Source of the DNA: Halosaccharopolyspora lacisalsi
GTDB lineage: Bacteria; Actinomycetota; Actinomycetes; Mycobacteriales; Pseudonocardiaceae
Assembly (NCBI RefSeq): GCF_014137975.1
Contig: NZ_JACGWZ010000003.1
Coordinates: 399,501-463,500, forward strand
Direction of reading: 5' to 3'
Length of the DNA stretch: 64,000 nt
The notes under the pieces are model-generated. The model saw only the letters and a program-made list of their open reading frames with translations. It was not told the DNA's origin and searched no databases. Shown here one piece after another: positions 45,497 to 54,353 of the stretch (the stretch's first letter is position 1; every line of letters begins with the position of its first letter). The translations under genes were made by a program, and so were the position numbers.

Positions 45497-45649
45497 CGCT
45501 GCCCGGTGGCAGGAGTCACTGCCTCGGAGGCCGTGGGGACGGCAAATGCAGCACGTACTCCCATCCGCCGTTTGCGAGGTCGGCATCGCGACGTCGAGCA
45601 AGGAGCCCGAAGGCCGACGAAGTCGTGGTGTCACGCCCCGTGGTGCGGA

Positions 45650-46150
45650 TCAGTCCCACTGCGTCAGGGCGGCGTCGTAGGGCGAGGTGCGTGGTGGTGG
45701 TTCCGCACCGGCCTCGCTGAACGCCTGGAGCGCGGCCACGAGGCCCTCCCGCCGCTCGGCGGGCATCCGCTGGACTATGGAGGCGATCTCCCGCCTGCGG
45801 TAATCGGTGACCCGGTCCACCAGTTCACGTCCCTGCGGGGTGAGTCCGACGGTGATCTCGCGGCGGGACTGCGGATTGCTGTTGCGTTCGGCCCACCCCG
45901 CGGTGACCAGCCTGTCCACGGTCCTGGTCGCTGTGGAGGGGTTCACTCCGAGCAGTTCGGCCAGCGAGACCAGCTTCAACGGTCCCCGCGAGCCGAGCGC
46001 GACCAGCAGGCGGAACTGCGGCAGCGTGATGGGGCCGGCCACTGCCGCCACCGACTTGGCCGAAACCCCCACCAGCAGCCGCGATGCTGTCAGTACCGAC
46101 TCGGTGATCGCGTCCACTTCGTCGCCGCCCGGTGGGGCTTCTTCGGTCAT
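45650..46150 (-). CDS. MarR family transcriptional regulator
   Basis: 166 residues from ATG at 46150 (GGAGAC upstream). Winged helix: ITLPQFRLLVALGSRGPLKL, then LAELLGVNPSTATRTVDRLV recognition helix and SRREITVGLTPQGRELV wing (residues ~40-115), with helices at both ends for dimerisation. Divergent from the chloride-channel gene over 51 bases that hold a palindrome, so it probably controls that gene and itself. Ligand unknown. Confidence 0.9.
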   Translation of the reverse strand: MTEEAPPGGDEVDAITESVLTASRLLVGVSAKSVAAVAGPITLPQFRLLVALGSRGPLKLVSLAELLGVNPSTATRTVDRLVTAGWAERNSNPQSRREITVGLTPQGRELVDRVTDYRRREIASIVQRMPAERREGLVAALQAFSEAGAEPPPRTSPYDAALTQWD

Positions 46151-46165
46151 GTCTCCATTCTCACA

Positions 46166-46201
46166 TTGACCTGCACAGGGCAAGATTTGCATAATGCAAC
46201 C
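46166..46201 (+). promoter_or_regulatory. promoter of the ClC gene with overlapping palindromic operator
   Basis: TTGACC (46166-46171), 18 bases, CATAAT (46190-46195), then the GTG start at 46202, 6 bases later, which predicts a leaderless transcript. TTGCATAATGCAA (46187-46199), a perfect 6-1-6 palindrome, covers the -10 element and is the natural site for the divergent MarR protein. Elements are seen; binding is inferred. Confidence 0.65.
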
Positions 46202-47983
46202 GTGGTTGAGACCAAGACTGGGGTACGGACGGGGGCGGTTCCCGTGCCAGTACGGCGACCGCTTGGTGACTGGCTGCGAGAGCGCGGCAGCGGACTGATG
46301 TTCCTGGCGCTGGTGATCGGCGCGGGTGCCGGACTCGGCGCCATCGCCTTCCGGTGGCTGATCAAGTGGGCGACGCTGGTGCTGTCCGGTCATGCCGACT
46401 ACTCCGCGACGCCCGGCGCCGGACATCCGTGGCTGCCCGGCTGGGGGTCCTGGTTCCTGCTGCTGGCTCCCGTCGTGGCGGGTCTCGTCTACGGCCCGCT
46501 CGTCCAGCGTTTCGCCAGTGAAGCCCGGGGGCACGGTGTTCCCGAGGTCATGTACGCCGTCTCCGAGCGCGGAGGGCGGATCAAACCACAGGTCAGCCTC
46601 GTCAAGACGCTCGCTTCGGCGCTGTGTATCGGGGGTGGCGGTTCGGTCGGCCGGGAGGGGCCGATCGTGCAGATCGGTTCCGCGCTGGGATCGACCTTCG
46701 GACAGTGGGTCAAACTTCCCGAACGCCGCTTACGCGTGCTGGTCGCCTGTGGTGCGGCCGGCGGCATCGCGGCGACGTTCAACGCGCCACTGGCCGGACC
46801 GTTCTTCGCGATGGAACTGATCCTGCAGAGCTTCACGATCGAGTCGTTCGGTGCGGTCGTGCTCGCCAGCGTGATGGCCAGCGTGGTGGGTCGTGCCGTC
46901 ATGGGCAACGAGGCGTTCCTGTCCCTGCCCGCGTTCCACCTGCACAGCCCCGCCGAGTTCGGGCTCTTCGCGGTGCTGGGCGTGCTCATCGGCGCCTCGG
47001 GCGTGCTGTTCAGCAAGGTCCTCTACCTCGTCGAGGACGTCTGCGACTGGCTCTGGCGGGGGCCGGAGTGGCTCCGGCCCGCCGTGGGAGGACTGCTGCT
47101 GGGCGGCCTGCTGCTGGTGCTGCCGCAGATGTACGGGGTCGGTTACCCGGTGCTGGCGGACGCCATCACCGGCAACTACGCGATCGGGTTCCTGCTGCTG
47201 CTGATGGTCGGCAAGATGATCGCCACCAGCCTGACCATCGGTATCGGTGGTTCCGGTGGTGTGTTCGCCCCGTCGCTGTTCGTCGGTGCGATGGGGGGCA
47301 CCGCGTTCGGCCTGGCCGCCCATGCGCTGCTGCCCGGCATCGTCGCCTCGCCCGGTGCTTACGGCCTGATCGGCATGGGCGCCGCCTTCGCCGGTGCCGC
47401 CCGGGCGCCGATCACCGGTGTGATCGTCCTGTTCGAGATCACCGACCAGTACTCGGTCATCCTGCCGATGATGCTGGCCGTGGTGGTCGCCACCCTGGTC
47501 AGCCGGACCCTGAGCAAGAGCACCGTCTACACCACCAAGCTTCGGCGCCGCGGTATCGACCTGGAGGCCAGTCACCTGCGGGGGAGCTTGCCGGACAGCA
47601 CGGTCGCTTCGGTGATGGAGGAGCTACCTCGGACGCTGCCCGCGGACACGCGGCTGCGTGAGGCCGCCGACACCCTGGCGGCCTCCGGACACGACGTCCT
47701 TCCGGTGGTCGACTCCTCCGGGCAGTACCAGGGGTGCGTGACCGCGCGCGCCGTGGCCGAGGAGCTCGGCAAGAACGAACGCGTGAGCGACACGGTCGGC
47801 CAGCTGGCCGAGCTCCCGGACACCGTGTCGTCCGAGACCAAGCTCGTCGACGCGCTGGAGGTGCTGGTCGGAGCGGAAGGATCGGGAGTACCGGTGCTGA
47901 CCGCCGACGAGACGGAACTGGTGGGGTGGATCAGACACCAGACGCTGTTGAGCTCCATGCGTACCGCCGCCCACGCCAGCTGA
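46202..47983 (+). CDS. ClC-type chloride channel/antiporter with C-terminal CBS pair
   Basis: 593 residues; about 10-12 membrane helices to residue ~440. ClC filter motifs are all recognisable: ARGHGVPEV, GSVGREGPIVQIGS (with the gating glutamate), and GGSGGVFAPSLF; a late ITDQYSVILPMM helix precedes a cytoplasmic CBS pair (~465-585; TVASVMEELPRTLPAD, VSDTVGQLAELPD). Whether it is a channel or H/Cl antiporter cannot be settled here. Start GTG at 46202 fits the leaderless promoter; the longer upstream frame crosses the marR region. Confidence 0.93.
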   Translation: MVETKTGVRTGAVPVPVRRPLGDWLRERGSGLMFLALVIGAGAGLGAIAFRWLIKWATLVLSGHADYSATPGAGHPWLPGWGSWFLLLAPVVAGLVYGPLVQRFASEARGHGVPEVMYAVSERGGRIKPQVSLVKTLASALCIGGGGSVGREGPIVQIGSALGSTFGQWVKLPERRLRVLVACGAAGGIAATFNAPLAGPFFAMELILQSFTIESFGAVVLASVMASVVGRAVMGNEAFLSLPAFHLHSPAEFGLFAVLGVLIGASGVLFSKVLYLVEDVCDWLWRGPEWLRPAVGGLLLGGLLLVLPQMYGVGYPVLADAITGNYAIGFLLLLMVGKMIATSLTIGIGGSGGVFAPSLFVGAMGGTAFGLAAHALLPGIVASPGAYGLIGMGAAFAGAARAPITGVIVLFEITDQYSVILPMMLAVVVATLVSRTLSKSTVYTTKLRRRGIDLEASHLRGSLPDSTVASVMEELPRTLPADTRLREAADTLAASGHDVLPVVDSSGQYQGCVTARAVAEELGKNERVSDTVGQLAELPDTVSSETKLVDALEVLVGAEGSGVPVLTADETELVGWIRHQTLLSSMRTAAHAS

Positions 47984-48005
47984 GGCCACCGGAGACAATG
48001 GGACG

Positions 48006-48914
48006 GTGACCAGCTCGAACGAAACACATCGCTCCGGATTCGCCTGCTTCGTCGGCCGCCCCAACGCGGGCAAGTCCACGCTGACCAACGCGCTCGTCGG
48101 TTCCAAAGTGGCGATCACCTCCAGCAAACCGCAGACGACCCGCCACGCGATCCGCGGCATCATGAACCGTCCGGACGCGCAGCTGATCATCGTGGACACC
48201 CCCGGTCTGCACCGGCCGCGCACCCTGCTCGGGGAACGCCTCAACGATCTGGTGTACGAGACCTGGTCGGAAGTGGACGTGGTCGGCTTCTGCGTTCCCG
48301 CCGACGAGAAGATCGGCCCGGGCGACCGCTACATCGCCGAGGAGCTGGCGAAGATCACCCAGCACACCCCCGTGGTGGGGATCGTCACGAAGGCGGACCG
48401 GGTCGGCAGTGAGCGGGTCGCCGAGCAACTGCTGGCCCTGCAGGAACTGATGGAGTTCACCGATCTGGTACCGGTCTCGGTCTCCGGTGACTACCAGATG
48501 GACGTGGTCTCCGACCTGCTCGTGCGGCAGTTGCCGGAAGGGCCGCAGCTGTACCCCGGCGGTGAGATCACAGACGAGCCGGAGTCCACGCTCATCGCCG
48601 AGCTGATTCGGGAGGCGGCGCTGGAGGGGGTTCGTGACGAGCTGCCGCACTCCCTGGCGGTGCTGATCGAGGAGATGGTTCCGCGTGAGGAGCGCGAGGA
48701 CATCCTGGACGTCTACGCCGTGATCTACGTGGAACGGGAGAGCCAGAAGGCCATCGTCATCGGCAAGGGTGGGCAGCGGCTCAAGGACGTCGGGACGCAG
48801 GCGCGCAAGCACATCCAGGCGCTGCTGGGCAGCAGAATCCACCTGGACCTGCACGTCAAGGTCGCCAAGGACTGGCAGCGCGATCCCAAGCAGCTGCGTC
48901 GCCTGGGCTTCTGA
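48006..48914 (+). CDS. era: GTPase Era
   Basis: 302 residues. Ribosome-assembly GTPase that binds the 3' end of 16S rRNA. G1 GRPNAGKST (~16-24), G3 DTPGLH, G4 TKAD and the C-terminal KH domain (KAIVIGKGGQRLKDVGTQAR, residues ~245-265) are complete. GTG at 48006 is 6 bases after GACAAT, so it may be leaderless; no Shine-Dalgarno is seen. Confidence 0.96.
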   Translation: MTSSNETHRSGFACFVGRPNAGKSTLTNALVGSKVAITSSKPQTTRHAIRGIMNRPDAQLIIVDTPGLHRPRTLLGERLNDLVYETWSEVDVVGFCVPADEKIGPGDRYIAEELAKITQHTPVVGIVTKADRVGSERVAEQLLALQELMEFTDLVPVSVSGDYQMDVVSDLLVRQLPEGPQLYPGGEITDEPESTLIAELIREAALEGVRDELPHSLAVLIEEMVPREEREDILDVYAVIYVERESQKAIVIGKGGQRLKDVGTQARKHIQALLGSRIHLDLHVKVAKDWQRDPKQLRRLGF

Positions 48915-49134
48915 AGGCCCTCGCGTCCACGGCGGGATTTCGTGCTTCGACGCGCGGTCGGTGTCGTCTCCGGGCCGGGCAAGGTGTTTCGATGTGAATA
49001 CGGTGCAGCTCCGGGAACTTTCGTTCCGGACGAGTTTTCGGGAATCGGCGCTACTCCGCGGACATCGCGGCTACGTTCGTACGCGGACATAGAGCGTGAC
49101 GGCCGCTTTCGCGTCGGCTCCGGAGGAATTCACC

Positions 49135-49767
49135 ATGAACACCCCGCACGACCCCCGTCCGGACCACAACAGCAGCTCTACGGACGATCCGTCTACAGCC
49201 AGCCGGGTTACGGTCAGCCCGTTTACGGTCAACAGCCGGGACCGCACGTGGTCACCGACATCGTCGAGATCCCCGGGGGGCGGGCAGTTACGCCTGGCCG
49301 GGCTCGGCAACCGGTTGGCCGCTCGGCCGCTGGAAAGCTTGATCAACGCTGTTGCCGTGATCTTGCTGGGAGTGTTGATGCCGATGATCGGCGTCGCGAT
49401 GTTCGCCCCGGCCTCCGCCGACGCCGCCGCGATGGCCGGGACGGCGGGATTCATCGTGGGCGTGTTCGCCTATGCTTTGCTCGTGCTGCCCATCACCGTG
49501 CTCTACGAGGTGTCGATGATCGCGACGCGGGGAGCCACCTTGGGGAAGCAAGTTCTCGGTGTTCGAGTCGTTCAGGAAGGTACCGGGCAGTTGCCGGGCT
49601 GGGGTCCGGCGTTCGCCCGGTGGGCCGTGCCCTACGGCTGCAGCATCATCCCCTGCATAGGGTGGATCATGGGGCTGCTGTGCTGGTTGTCGCCGACGTT
49701 CGACAGCGTTCGCAGGCAGGGCTGGCACGACAAGATGGCCAAGACGCTGGTCATCACTCGACGCTGA
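49135..49767 (+). CDS. RDD family membrane protein, N-terminal linker read out of frame
   Basis: 210 residues from ATG at 49135 behind GGAGGAATT. The RDD domain (LAGLGNRLAARPLESLI, about three membrane helices, ending WHDKMAKTLVI) is intact. Residues ~6-45 are anomalous: the sequence in the next frame reads PPSGPQQQLYG, SQPGYGQPVYGQQPG and TDIVEIPGG, matching the Pro/Gly/Tyr-rich linker of the paralogue at 50.3 kb. One base too few in gacccccgtcc and one too many in ccggggggcggg explain it; the two changes cancel, so the membrane domain is in frame. Confidence 0.8.
   Translation: MNTPHDPRPDHNSSSTDDPSTASRVTVSPFTVNSRDRTWSPTSSRSPGGGQLRLAGLGNRLAARPLESLINAVAVILLGVLMPMIGVAMFAPASADAAAMAGTAGFIVGVFAYALLVLPITVLYEVSMIATRGATLGKQVLGVRVVQEGTGQLPGWGPAFARWAVPYGCSIIPCIGWIMGLLCWLSPTFDSVRRQGWHDKMAKTLVITRR
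49504..49755 (+). repeat. 252-bp direct repeat, copy A (3' part of first RDD gene)
   Basis: From tacgaggtgtcg to ctggtcatc, base-for-base identical to 50838-51089, whereas the 5' halves of the two RDD genes differ strongly. Points to recent gene conversion or partial duplication. Confidence 0.9.
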
Positions 49768-49793
49768 GGCTCGGGGCGGGAGGTACGACCCGG

Positions 49794-50198
49794 ATGCGGT
49801 CCGTGCTACGGAAGGTGCCCGGGACCGCGAGCTCGGTCGCCGTGCTGGGTGTGCTGGGACTGGTGCTGGGTGCCGGCCTCCTTTCCGTACCGTGCCTGTT
49901 CCGTTTCGCCACGGGGCTGGACGGTCCGTTCTGCGGTGGAAGCCGCATGATCGGTGCGGTGTTGCACGGTGATCTTCTCTCAGCGCTGGACTTCAACGCC
50001 TTCGCCCTGCTGGTGTTTCCACCGTTCGTGTTGGCGATGCTGGTGTCCGGTGCTCGTCGCGAGCTGGGGGTGGCGGCTCGGGTGTGGCCGTCCGGTTTCT
50101 TCGGCAAGCTCCTCGGCTGCGGGTTGGCGGTGGTCGTGCTGACGTGGACGGTGCTGCGCAACCTCCCGTTCGAGCCGTTCACGGCACTGCGCGCCTGA
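49794..50198 (+). CDS. DUF2752 family small membrane protein
   Basis: 134 residues from ATG at 49794 (GGCGGGAGG upstream). Three probable membrane helices (VAVLGVLGLVLGAGLLSV, FALLVFPPFVLAMLV, LLGCGLAVVVLTWTVL). The segment CLFRFATGLDGPFCGGSRMIGAVLHGDLLSALDF (split at GPFCGG) has the pair of cysteines and the polar turn typical of DUF2752. Between the two RDD genes on the same strand. Function unknown. Confidence 0.75.
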   Translation: MRSVLRKVPGTASSVAVLGVLGLVLGAGLLSVPCLFRFATGLDGPFCGGSRMIGAVLHGDLLSALDFNAFALLVFPPFVLAMLVSGARRELGVAARVWPSGFFGKLLGCGLAVVVLTWTVLRNLPFEPFTALRA

Positions 50199-50339
50199 GT
50201 TATACAGGAGGCCTCGGTCACCTCCGGGGCGGAATCGGTGAAAACGAGCCCATGGTGCGGAGAGCATCGGGTATCTTGCGGCGCGCCGGTTCCCGAGATC
50301 GGCAGTACTGCCGGTACCGAAGAGTCAAGGACGTTTTTC

Positions 50340-51101
50340 GTGAGCAATCCCTACGGTGGCCCGCCTTCCGGTCCTCAACCACAGCAGCCCTACGGGCAGC
50401 CCGGTTATGGCCCGCCTTCCGGTCCTCAACCACAGCAGCCCTACGGGCAGCCCGGTTATGGCCCGCCTTCCGGACCTCAACCACAGCAGCCCTACGAGCA
50501 GCCCGGTTACGGCCCGCCTTCCGGACCGCAGTCCCAGCCGTACGGGGCGATGCCGGGCTACGGGCAACCCGCTCCGGCACCTCACATGGTCAGTGATGTG
50601 GTGCAGATCCCCGGTGTGGGGCCGGTTCGATTGGCTGGTCTCGGTAACCGGTTGCTTGCTCGGCTGCTCGACGGGCTGATCGTCGGCGGTGCCCTGACCG
50701 TGCTCATCGTCCTGATGCTAGTGATCATGGGAGCGATAGCGGCGAGCAGCGGCGACTCCACAGGAGCCGCTGTCTCCCTGGGCACGATCGGAACGTTCCT
50801 GGTCTTTTCGCTCACGATGCTCGTCGTTTCGGTCATGTACGAGGTGTCGATGATCGCGACGCGGGGAGCCACCTTGGGGAAGCAAGTTCTCGGTGTTCGA
50901 GTCGTTCAGGAAGGTACCGGGCAGTTGCCGGGCTGGGGTCCGGCGTTCGCCCGGTGGGCCGTGCCCTACGGCTGCAGCATCATCCCCTGCATAGGGTGGA
51001 TCATGGGGCTGCTGTGCTGGTTGTCGCCGACGTTCGACAGCGTTCGCAGGCAGGGCTGGCACGACAAGATGGCCAAGACGCTGGTCATCGCGACGAAGTA
51101 G
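50340..51101 (+). CDS. RDD family membrane protein with Pro/Gly/Gln-rich repeats
   Basis: 253 residues from GTG at 50340 (AAGGA 8-9 bases before). Residues ~5-85 are a low-complexity cytoplasmic stretch built of a 17-residue repeat (PPSGPQPQQPYGQPGYG). The RDD domain follows (VRLAGLGNRLLARLLDGLI, helices at ~110-135 and ~145-170, then RGATLGKQVLGVRVV). The family is poorly characterised; some are ion transporters, others are tied to secretion. Its 3' third is identical to the upstream paralogue. Confidence 0.88.
   Translation: MSNPYGGPPSGPQPQQPYGQPGYGPPSGPQPQQPYGQPGYGPPSGPQPQQPYEQPGYGPPSGPQSQPYGAMPGYGQPAPAPHMVSDVVQIPGVGPVRLAGLGNRLLARLLDGLIVGGALTVLIVLMLVIMGAIAASSGDSTGAAVSLGTIGTFLVFSLTMLVVSVMYEVSMIATRGATLGKQVLGVRVVQEGTGQLPGWGPAFARWAVPYGCSIIPCIGWIMGLLCWLSPTFDSVRRQGWHDKMAKTLVIATK
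50358..50527 (+). repeat. 51-bp tandem repeat inside the second RDD gene
   Basis: Units begin at 50358, 50409 and 50460, with a partial fourth at 50511; each encodes 17 residues (PPSGPQPQQPYGQPGYG). Copies 1 and 2 are nearly identical in DNA, so the array is young and probably length-variable. Confidence 0.9.
50838..51089 (+). repeat. 252-bp direct repeat, copy B (3' part of second RDD gene)
   Basis: Identical to 49504-49755; distance between copies 1334 bases, same orientation. Recombination between them would delete the DUF2752 gene. Confidence 0.9.
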
Positions 51102-51207
51102 ATCCCGTTCGGCGAAATGATCGGCGGTTCGGCGCCGTGAGAGTGGCTCGTGTGGGAGCCGTCATGGTCGCGCCGGTCCGGCCGGGGCGGAGTGCGACAC
51201 TGGAGAG

Positions 51208-52041
51208 GTGAGCCTCTACCGGGATACCGCGGTCGTGCTGCGGGTGCAGAAGCTGGGTGAGGCCGACCGCATCGTCACCCTGCTGAGTCGTCGCCACGGC
51301 AAGATCCGCGGAGTGGCCAAGGGGGTCCGTCGGACGTCCTCGCGCTTCGGCGCGCGCGTGGAGCCGTTCTGCCACGTGGATGTGCAGCTCCACAGCGGCC
51401 GCACTCTCGACGTGATCACCCAGGTGCAGACCCTGGACGCGTTCGGCGCCGGGATCGTCGGCGACTACCAGCGCTACACCACGGCGTGTGCGGTGCTGGA
51501 GACGCTCGACCGGCTCGCGGCCGAGGAGGGTGAGCCGGTGCTGCGGCTGTACCTGCTCGGCGTGGGAGCGCTGCGCGCGCTGGCGGACGGGCAACGGGAC
51601 GCCTCGCTGGTGCTCGACGCGTTCGTGCTGCGGGCGATGTCGTATGCGGGCTGGGCTCCCGCGCTCGAAGAGTGCGCCCGGTGCGCGGCACCGGGACCGC
51701 ACGGCGCTTTCAGCGTCCCCGTCGGCGGCGCGGTGTGCGAAGAATGCAGGCCCGCCGGTGCCGTGCGTCCCGTCGCGGGGACGTTTTCCCTGCTGGAAGC
51801 CTTGTTGCACGGTGACTGGTCCGTCGCGGAGACCACGAACACCCGGGTACGGCGCGAGAGCAGCGGACTGGTTGCCGCTCATTTGCAGTGGCACTTGGAA
51901 CGGCGGCTACGATCGCTGCCGTTGGTGCAACGAGACGTGTCGCGCCCTCCGGTTCCCGACGCCATCCGCGCCCGAGCGGCCGCCGCGGGGGAGGTCGATG
52001 ACTCCGGCATGAGCGCTGCCGGTCACTGGAACCACGATTGA
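51208..52041 (+). CDS. recO: DNA repair protein RecO
   Basis: 277 residues. Loads RecA at gaps with RecF/RecR. N-terminal OB fold (YRDTAVVLRVQKLGEADRI, HGKIRGVAKGVRR) and a helical domain with a zinc finger (CARCAAPGPHGAF ... CEEC). GTG at 51208 is preceded by GGAGAG. Its TGA overlaps the following acetyltransferase start. C-terminal 15 residues are variable. Confidence 0.94.
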   Translation: MSLYRDTAVVLRVQKLGEADRIVTLLSRRHGKIRGVAKGVRRTSSRFGARVEPFCHVDVQLHSGRTLDVITQVQTLDAFGAGIVGDYQRYTTACAVLETLDRLAAEEGEPVLRLYLLGVGALRALADGQRDASLVLDAFVLRAMSYAGWAPALEECARCAAPGPHGAFSVPVGGAVCEECRPAGAVRPVAGTFSLLEALLHGDWSVAETTNTRVRRESSGLVAAHLQWHLERRLRSLPLVQRDVSRPPVPDAIRARAAAAGEVDDSGMSAAGHWNHD

Positions 52042-52694
52042 GGGTGCGGAGCTACCGTCCCGAAGATGCTCCGGCGGTGCACCGCATCTGCGTGGCCACC
52101 GGAGACGCCGGGAACTCCGCTACCGCCATCCTGCGTGATCCCCGGCTGATGGCCTACGTCTTCGCCGAGCCCTACCTGCTGCTGCAGCCGGAACTGGTCT
52201 TCGTCGCCGAGTGGCGGGGAACGGTGTTCGGCTACGCGGTGGCGGCGCTGAACTCCGCCGAGTTCTACGCACGCTGGCAGCTGGAGTGGGCCCCTCGTTT
52301 CGCCGGTAGCCATCCGGCCAGCCGCAGGGTCGATCCCCACGACGCCGACGACGAACTGCGCTCCTGCCTGCACCACCCGCGCCGGATGCTGTCGATCGAC
52401 CTGGACGCCTACCCCTCGCACCTGCACATCAACCTGCTGGCCCGCGCTCGCGGTCAGGGCGTCGGTCGCCGGCTGCTGGACGCGGTGTTCACCGATCTCG
52501 CCCGCGCCGGTTCCCCCGGCGTGCAACTGGGCGTGCGGGCGAGTAACACGGGCGCACAGGAGTTCTACCGCGCCACGGGAATGACGCGGCTGCCTTCCGA
52601 CGGTGGCCTCGCCGTTCGATTCGGGCGACCACTGAACACTTCCCGCGCCCCGGTCCGGGAGAATGGTCCGTCGGTTCGGCACGGACCGCGCTGA
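52038..52694 (+). CDS. GNAT family N-acetyltransferase
   Basis: 218 residues from TTG at 52038, which overlaps the recO stop; GTG at 52044 is an alternative. Begins [16 protein letters not shown]; acetyl-CoA loop [19 protein letters not shown] near residues 135-153 and [18 protein letters not shown] near the end. The central part ([15 protein letters not shown]) is longer than minimal GNATs, like OGA-type acetyltransferases. Substrate unknown; position between recO and uppS suggests co-transcription only. Confidence 0.85.
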   Translation: MRVRSYRPEDAPAVHRICVATGDAGNSATAILRDPRLMAYVFAEPYLLLQPELVFVAEWRGTVFGYAVAALNSAEFYARWQLEWAPRFAGSHPASRRVDPHDADDELRSCLHHPRRMLSIDLDAYPSHLHINLLARARGQGVGRRLLDAVFTDLARAGSPGVQLGVRASNTGAQEFYRATGMTRLPSDGGLAVRFGRPLNTSRAPVRENGPSVRHGPR

Positions 52695-52717
52695 CGACGA
52701 CGAAGGAGACATTCCCC

Positions 52718-53557
52718 ATGCTGCGACGCAGTGGACGGGGGAAGGACGACCCGAGTGTGGTCGCACCCGCCTCGCATCCCGAGGGAGACCGGCCACCGGA
52801 GCTGCCCCCGGAACTGGTGCCCAATCACGTCGCCGTGGTCATGGACGGCAACGGGCGATGGGCCAACGAACGAGGGTTGCCCAGGGTCGAGGGGCACAAG
52901 CAGGGCGAGGCCGTGGTGCTCGAACTCGCCCGCGGCGCCATCGAGGTCGGGGTGCGGTGGTTGTCCCTGTACGCCTTCTCCACGGAGAATTGGAAACGCA
53001 GCCCGGAGGAGGTCAAGTTTCTGATGGGATTCAACCGCGACGTCATCCGTCGCCGTGTCGACGAGCTCGACGAGATGGGTGTTCGTGTGCGGTGGGCCGG
53101 ACGGCGCCCCAAGTTGTGGCGCAGTGTGGTCAACGAGTTGCGCTCGGCCGAGACCCGGACCGAGAACAACGAGGTCATGAACTTGACCATGTGCGTGAAC
53201 TACGGTGGCCGCGCCGAGATCGGCGATTCCGCACGGGAGATCGCCCGGCTGGCCGCCGCGGGAAAGATCAATCCGGAAAAGGTCAACGAGCGCACCGTGG
53301 CTCGGCATCTCTACCAGCCCGATATGCCGGATGTGGACATGTTCATCCGGCCCTCGGGAGAGCGGCGGACCTCGAACTTCATGCTCTGGCAGTCCGCCTA
53401 TGCCGAGATGGTGTTCCAGGACACCCTGTTTCCCGACGTGGATCGTCACCACCTGTGGCGCGCGTGCGAGGCCTACGCGGGTCGTGATCGACGTTTCGGC
53501 GGTGCCGTCGACCGCAGTGACCAGGCCACCGTCTCCGATCGAGAGGATCACTCATGA
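52718..53557 (+). CDS. uppS: cis-prenyl transferase (polyprenyl diphosphate synthase)
   Basis: 279 residues. Makes the long-chain polyprenyl diphosphate carrier for cell-wall synthesis. The catalytic Asp is in [14 protein letters not shown] near residue 43; [13 protein letters not shown], the [17 protein letters not shown] substrate segment and the Glu-rich end are intact. In the M. tuberculosis order this position holds the decaprenyl diphosphate synthase (Rv2361c); chain length here is inferred. ATG at 52718 follows GAAGGAGA. Confidence 0.94.
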   Translation: MLRRSGRGKDDPSVVAPASHPEGDRPPELPPELVPNHVAVVMDGNGRWANERGLPRVEGHKQGEAVVLELARGAIEVGVRWLSLYAFSTENWKRSPEEVKFLMGFNRDVIRRRVDELDEMGVRVRWAGRRPKLWRSVVNELRSAETRTENNEVMNLTMCVNYGGRAEIGDSAREIARLAAAGKINPEKVNERTVARHLYQPDMPDVDMFIRPSGERRTSNFMLWQSAYAEMVFQDTLFPDVDRHHLWRACEAYAGRDRRFGGAVDRSDQATVSDREDHS

Positions 53558-53985
53558 CTCAGGAGGCAGCCACGACCGCGGAGCTGTTGACCGCGGCCAA
53601 GGAAGCGCTGGAGACGTACCACGAGGTCCACGTCGACGACGACGGCGCCCTGACCTTTCGGCACTCCGAGGTGCCCTGTGCCGTTCAGGCCATGCAGCTC
53701 GCGGACGGTCTGACGGTGCTGAGCCTGTCCTGCGTGGTGGCGTGGGACCTCCCGCAGGAGGACCAGCTCGCGCAGTCGGCGGCCGAACGGGCCGGTCAGG
53801 GACTGTTCGGCACGCTCGGCGTGGTGCGTACCGAAAGCGGCATGGACGTCACTTTGCGTTACGCTTTTCCGGCACAGGGCATGGACGCCGCACCGCTGGG
53901 CACGTTGCTGATGCTGGTGGTCTCCACCGCTTCGCAGTTGCGTGGTGAGCTGCTCAGCAGTGTCGAGAACCCGGTGCCGGAGTGA
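53554..53985 (+). CDS. YbjN/chaperone-fold domain protein, unknown function
   Basis: 143 residues; ATG at 53554 overlaps the uppS stop by 4 bases. Alternating strands such as [20 protein letters not shown] and an amphipathic C-terminal helix ([19 protein letters not shown]) resemble the YbjN/type III secretion chaperone-like fold seen in many actinobacterial proteins. No catalytic motif. Linked to uppS by translation only. Confidence 0.65.
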   Translation: MTQEAATTAELLTAAKEALETYHEVHVDDDGALTFRHSEVPCAVQAMQLADGLTVLSLSCVVAWDLPQEDQLAQSAAERAGQGLFGTLGVVRTESGMDVTLRYAFPAQGMDAAPLGTLLMLVVSTASQLRGELLSSVENPVPE

Positions 53986-53994
53986 GCGAGGGCC

Positions 53995-54204
53995 TCACTG
54001 GCCGCGTTGCGGACGAGTGTCTCCGCCGCGCGGCCGTACGGCCACACCGGACTCGCGGATGACGCGATGCATCGTGCCGTAGGAGACCTGGTAGCTCGCC
54101 GCCAGCGTGCGGATCGTCTGCCCCTGTTCGTACTCGGCGGCGGCACGGGTCTTCTGCGCCGCGGTGAGCCCGCGTCGGGGTGTGGTGCGCTGTTCGTCGC
54201 TCAC
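53995..54204 (-). CDS. small helix-turn-helix protein
   Basis: 69 residues from GTG at 54204. LTAAQKTRAAAEYEQGQTIRTLAASYQVSYGTMHRVI (two joined segments) forms a resolvase/transposase-type helix-turn-helix, with a basic tail. Such stand-alone proteins are conserved in actinomycetes and may regulate or be relics of recombinases. Its stop is 9 bases from that of the preceding gene, in convergent orientation. Confidence 0.7.
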   Translation of the reverse strand: MSDEQRTTPRRGLTAAQKTRAAAEYEQGQTIRTLAASYQVSYGTMHRVIRESGVAVRPRGGDTRPQRGQ

Positions 54205-54353
54205 GCTGTCTGGCCCTTTCTGGGATCGGCGGCATCGCCACGGGTCGCGGCGATCGGTCCGACATCATGACACGTGGGTCGTGACGGGCGGGAACCACGG
54301 GTGATCAAGGTGGTGATCGTCTCTTTTGAGCGCGGCGGCCGCGCAGCGGCTTT

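Noticed and set aside
50358-50527. CRISPR-like array
   Set aside because: Direct repeats have no unique spacers and lie in frame within a coding region.
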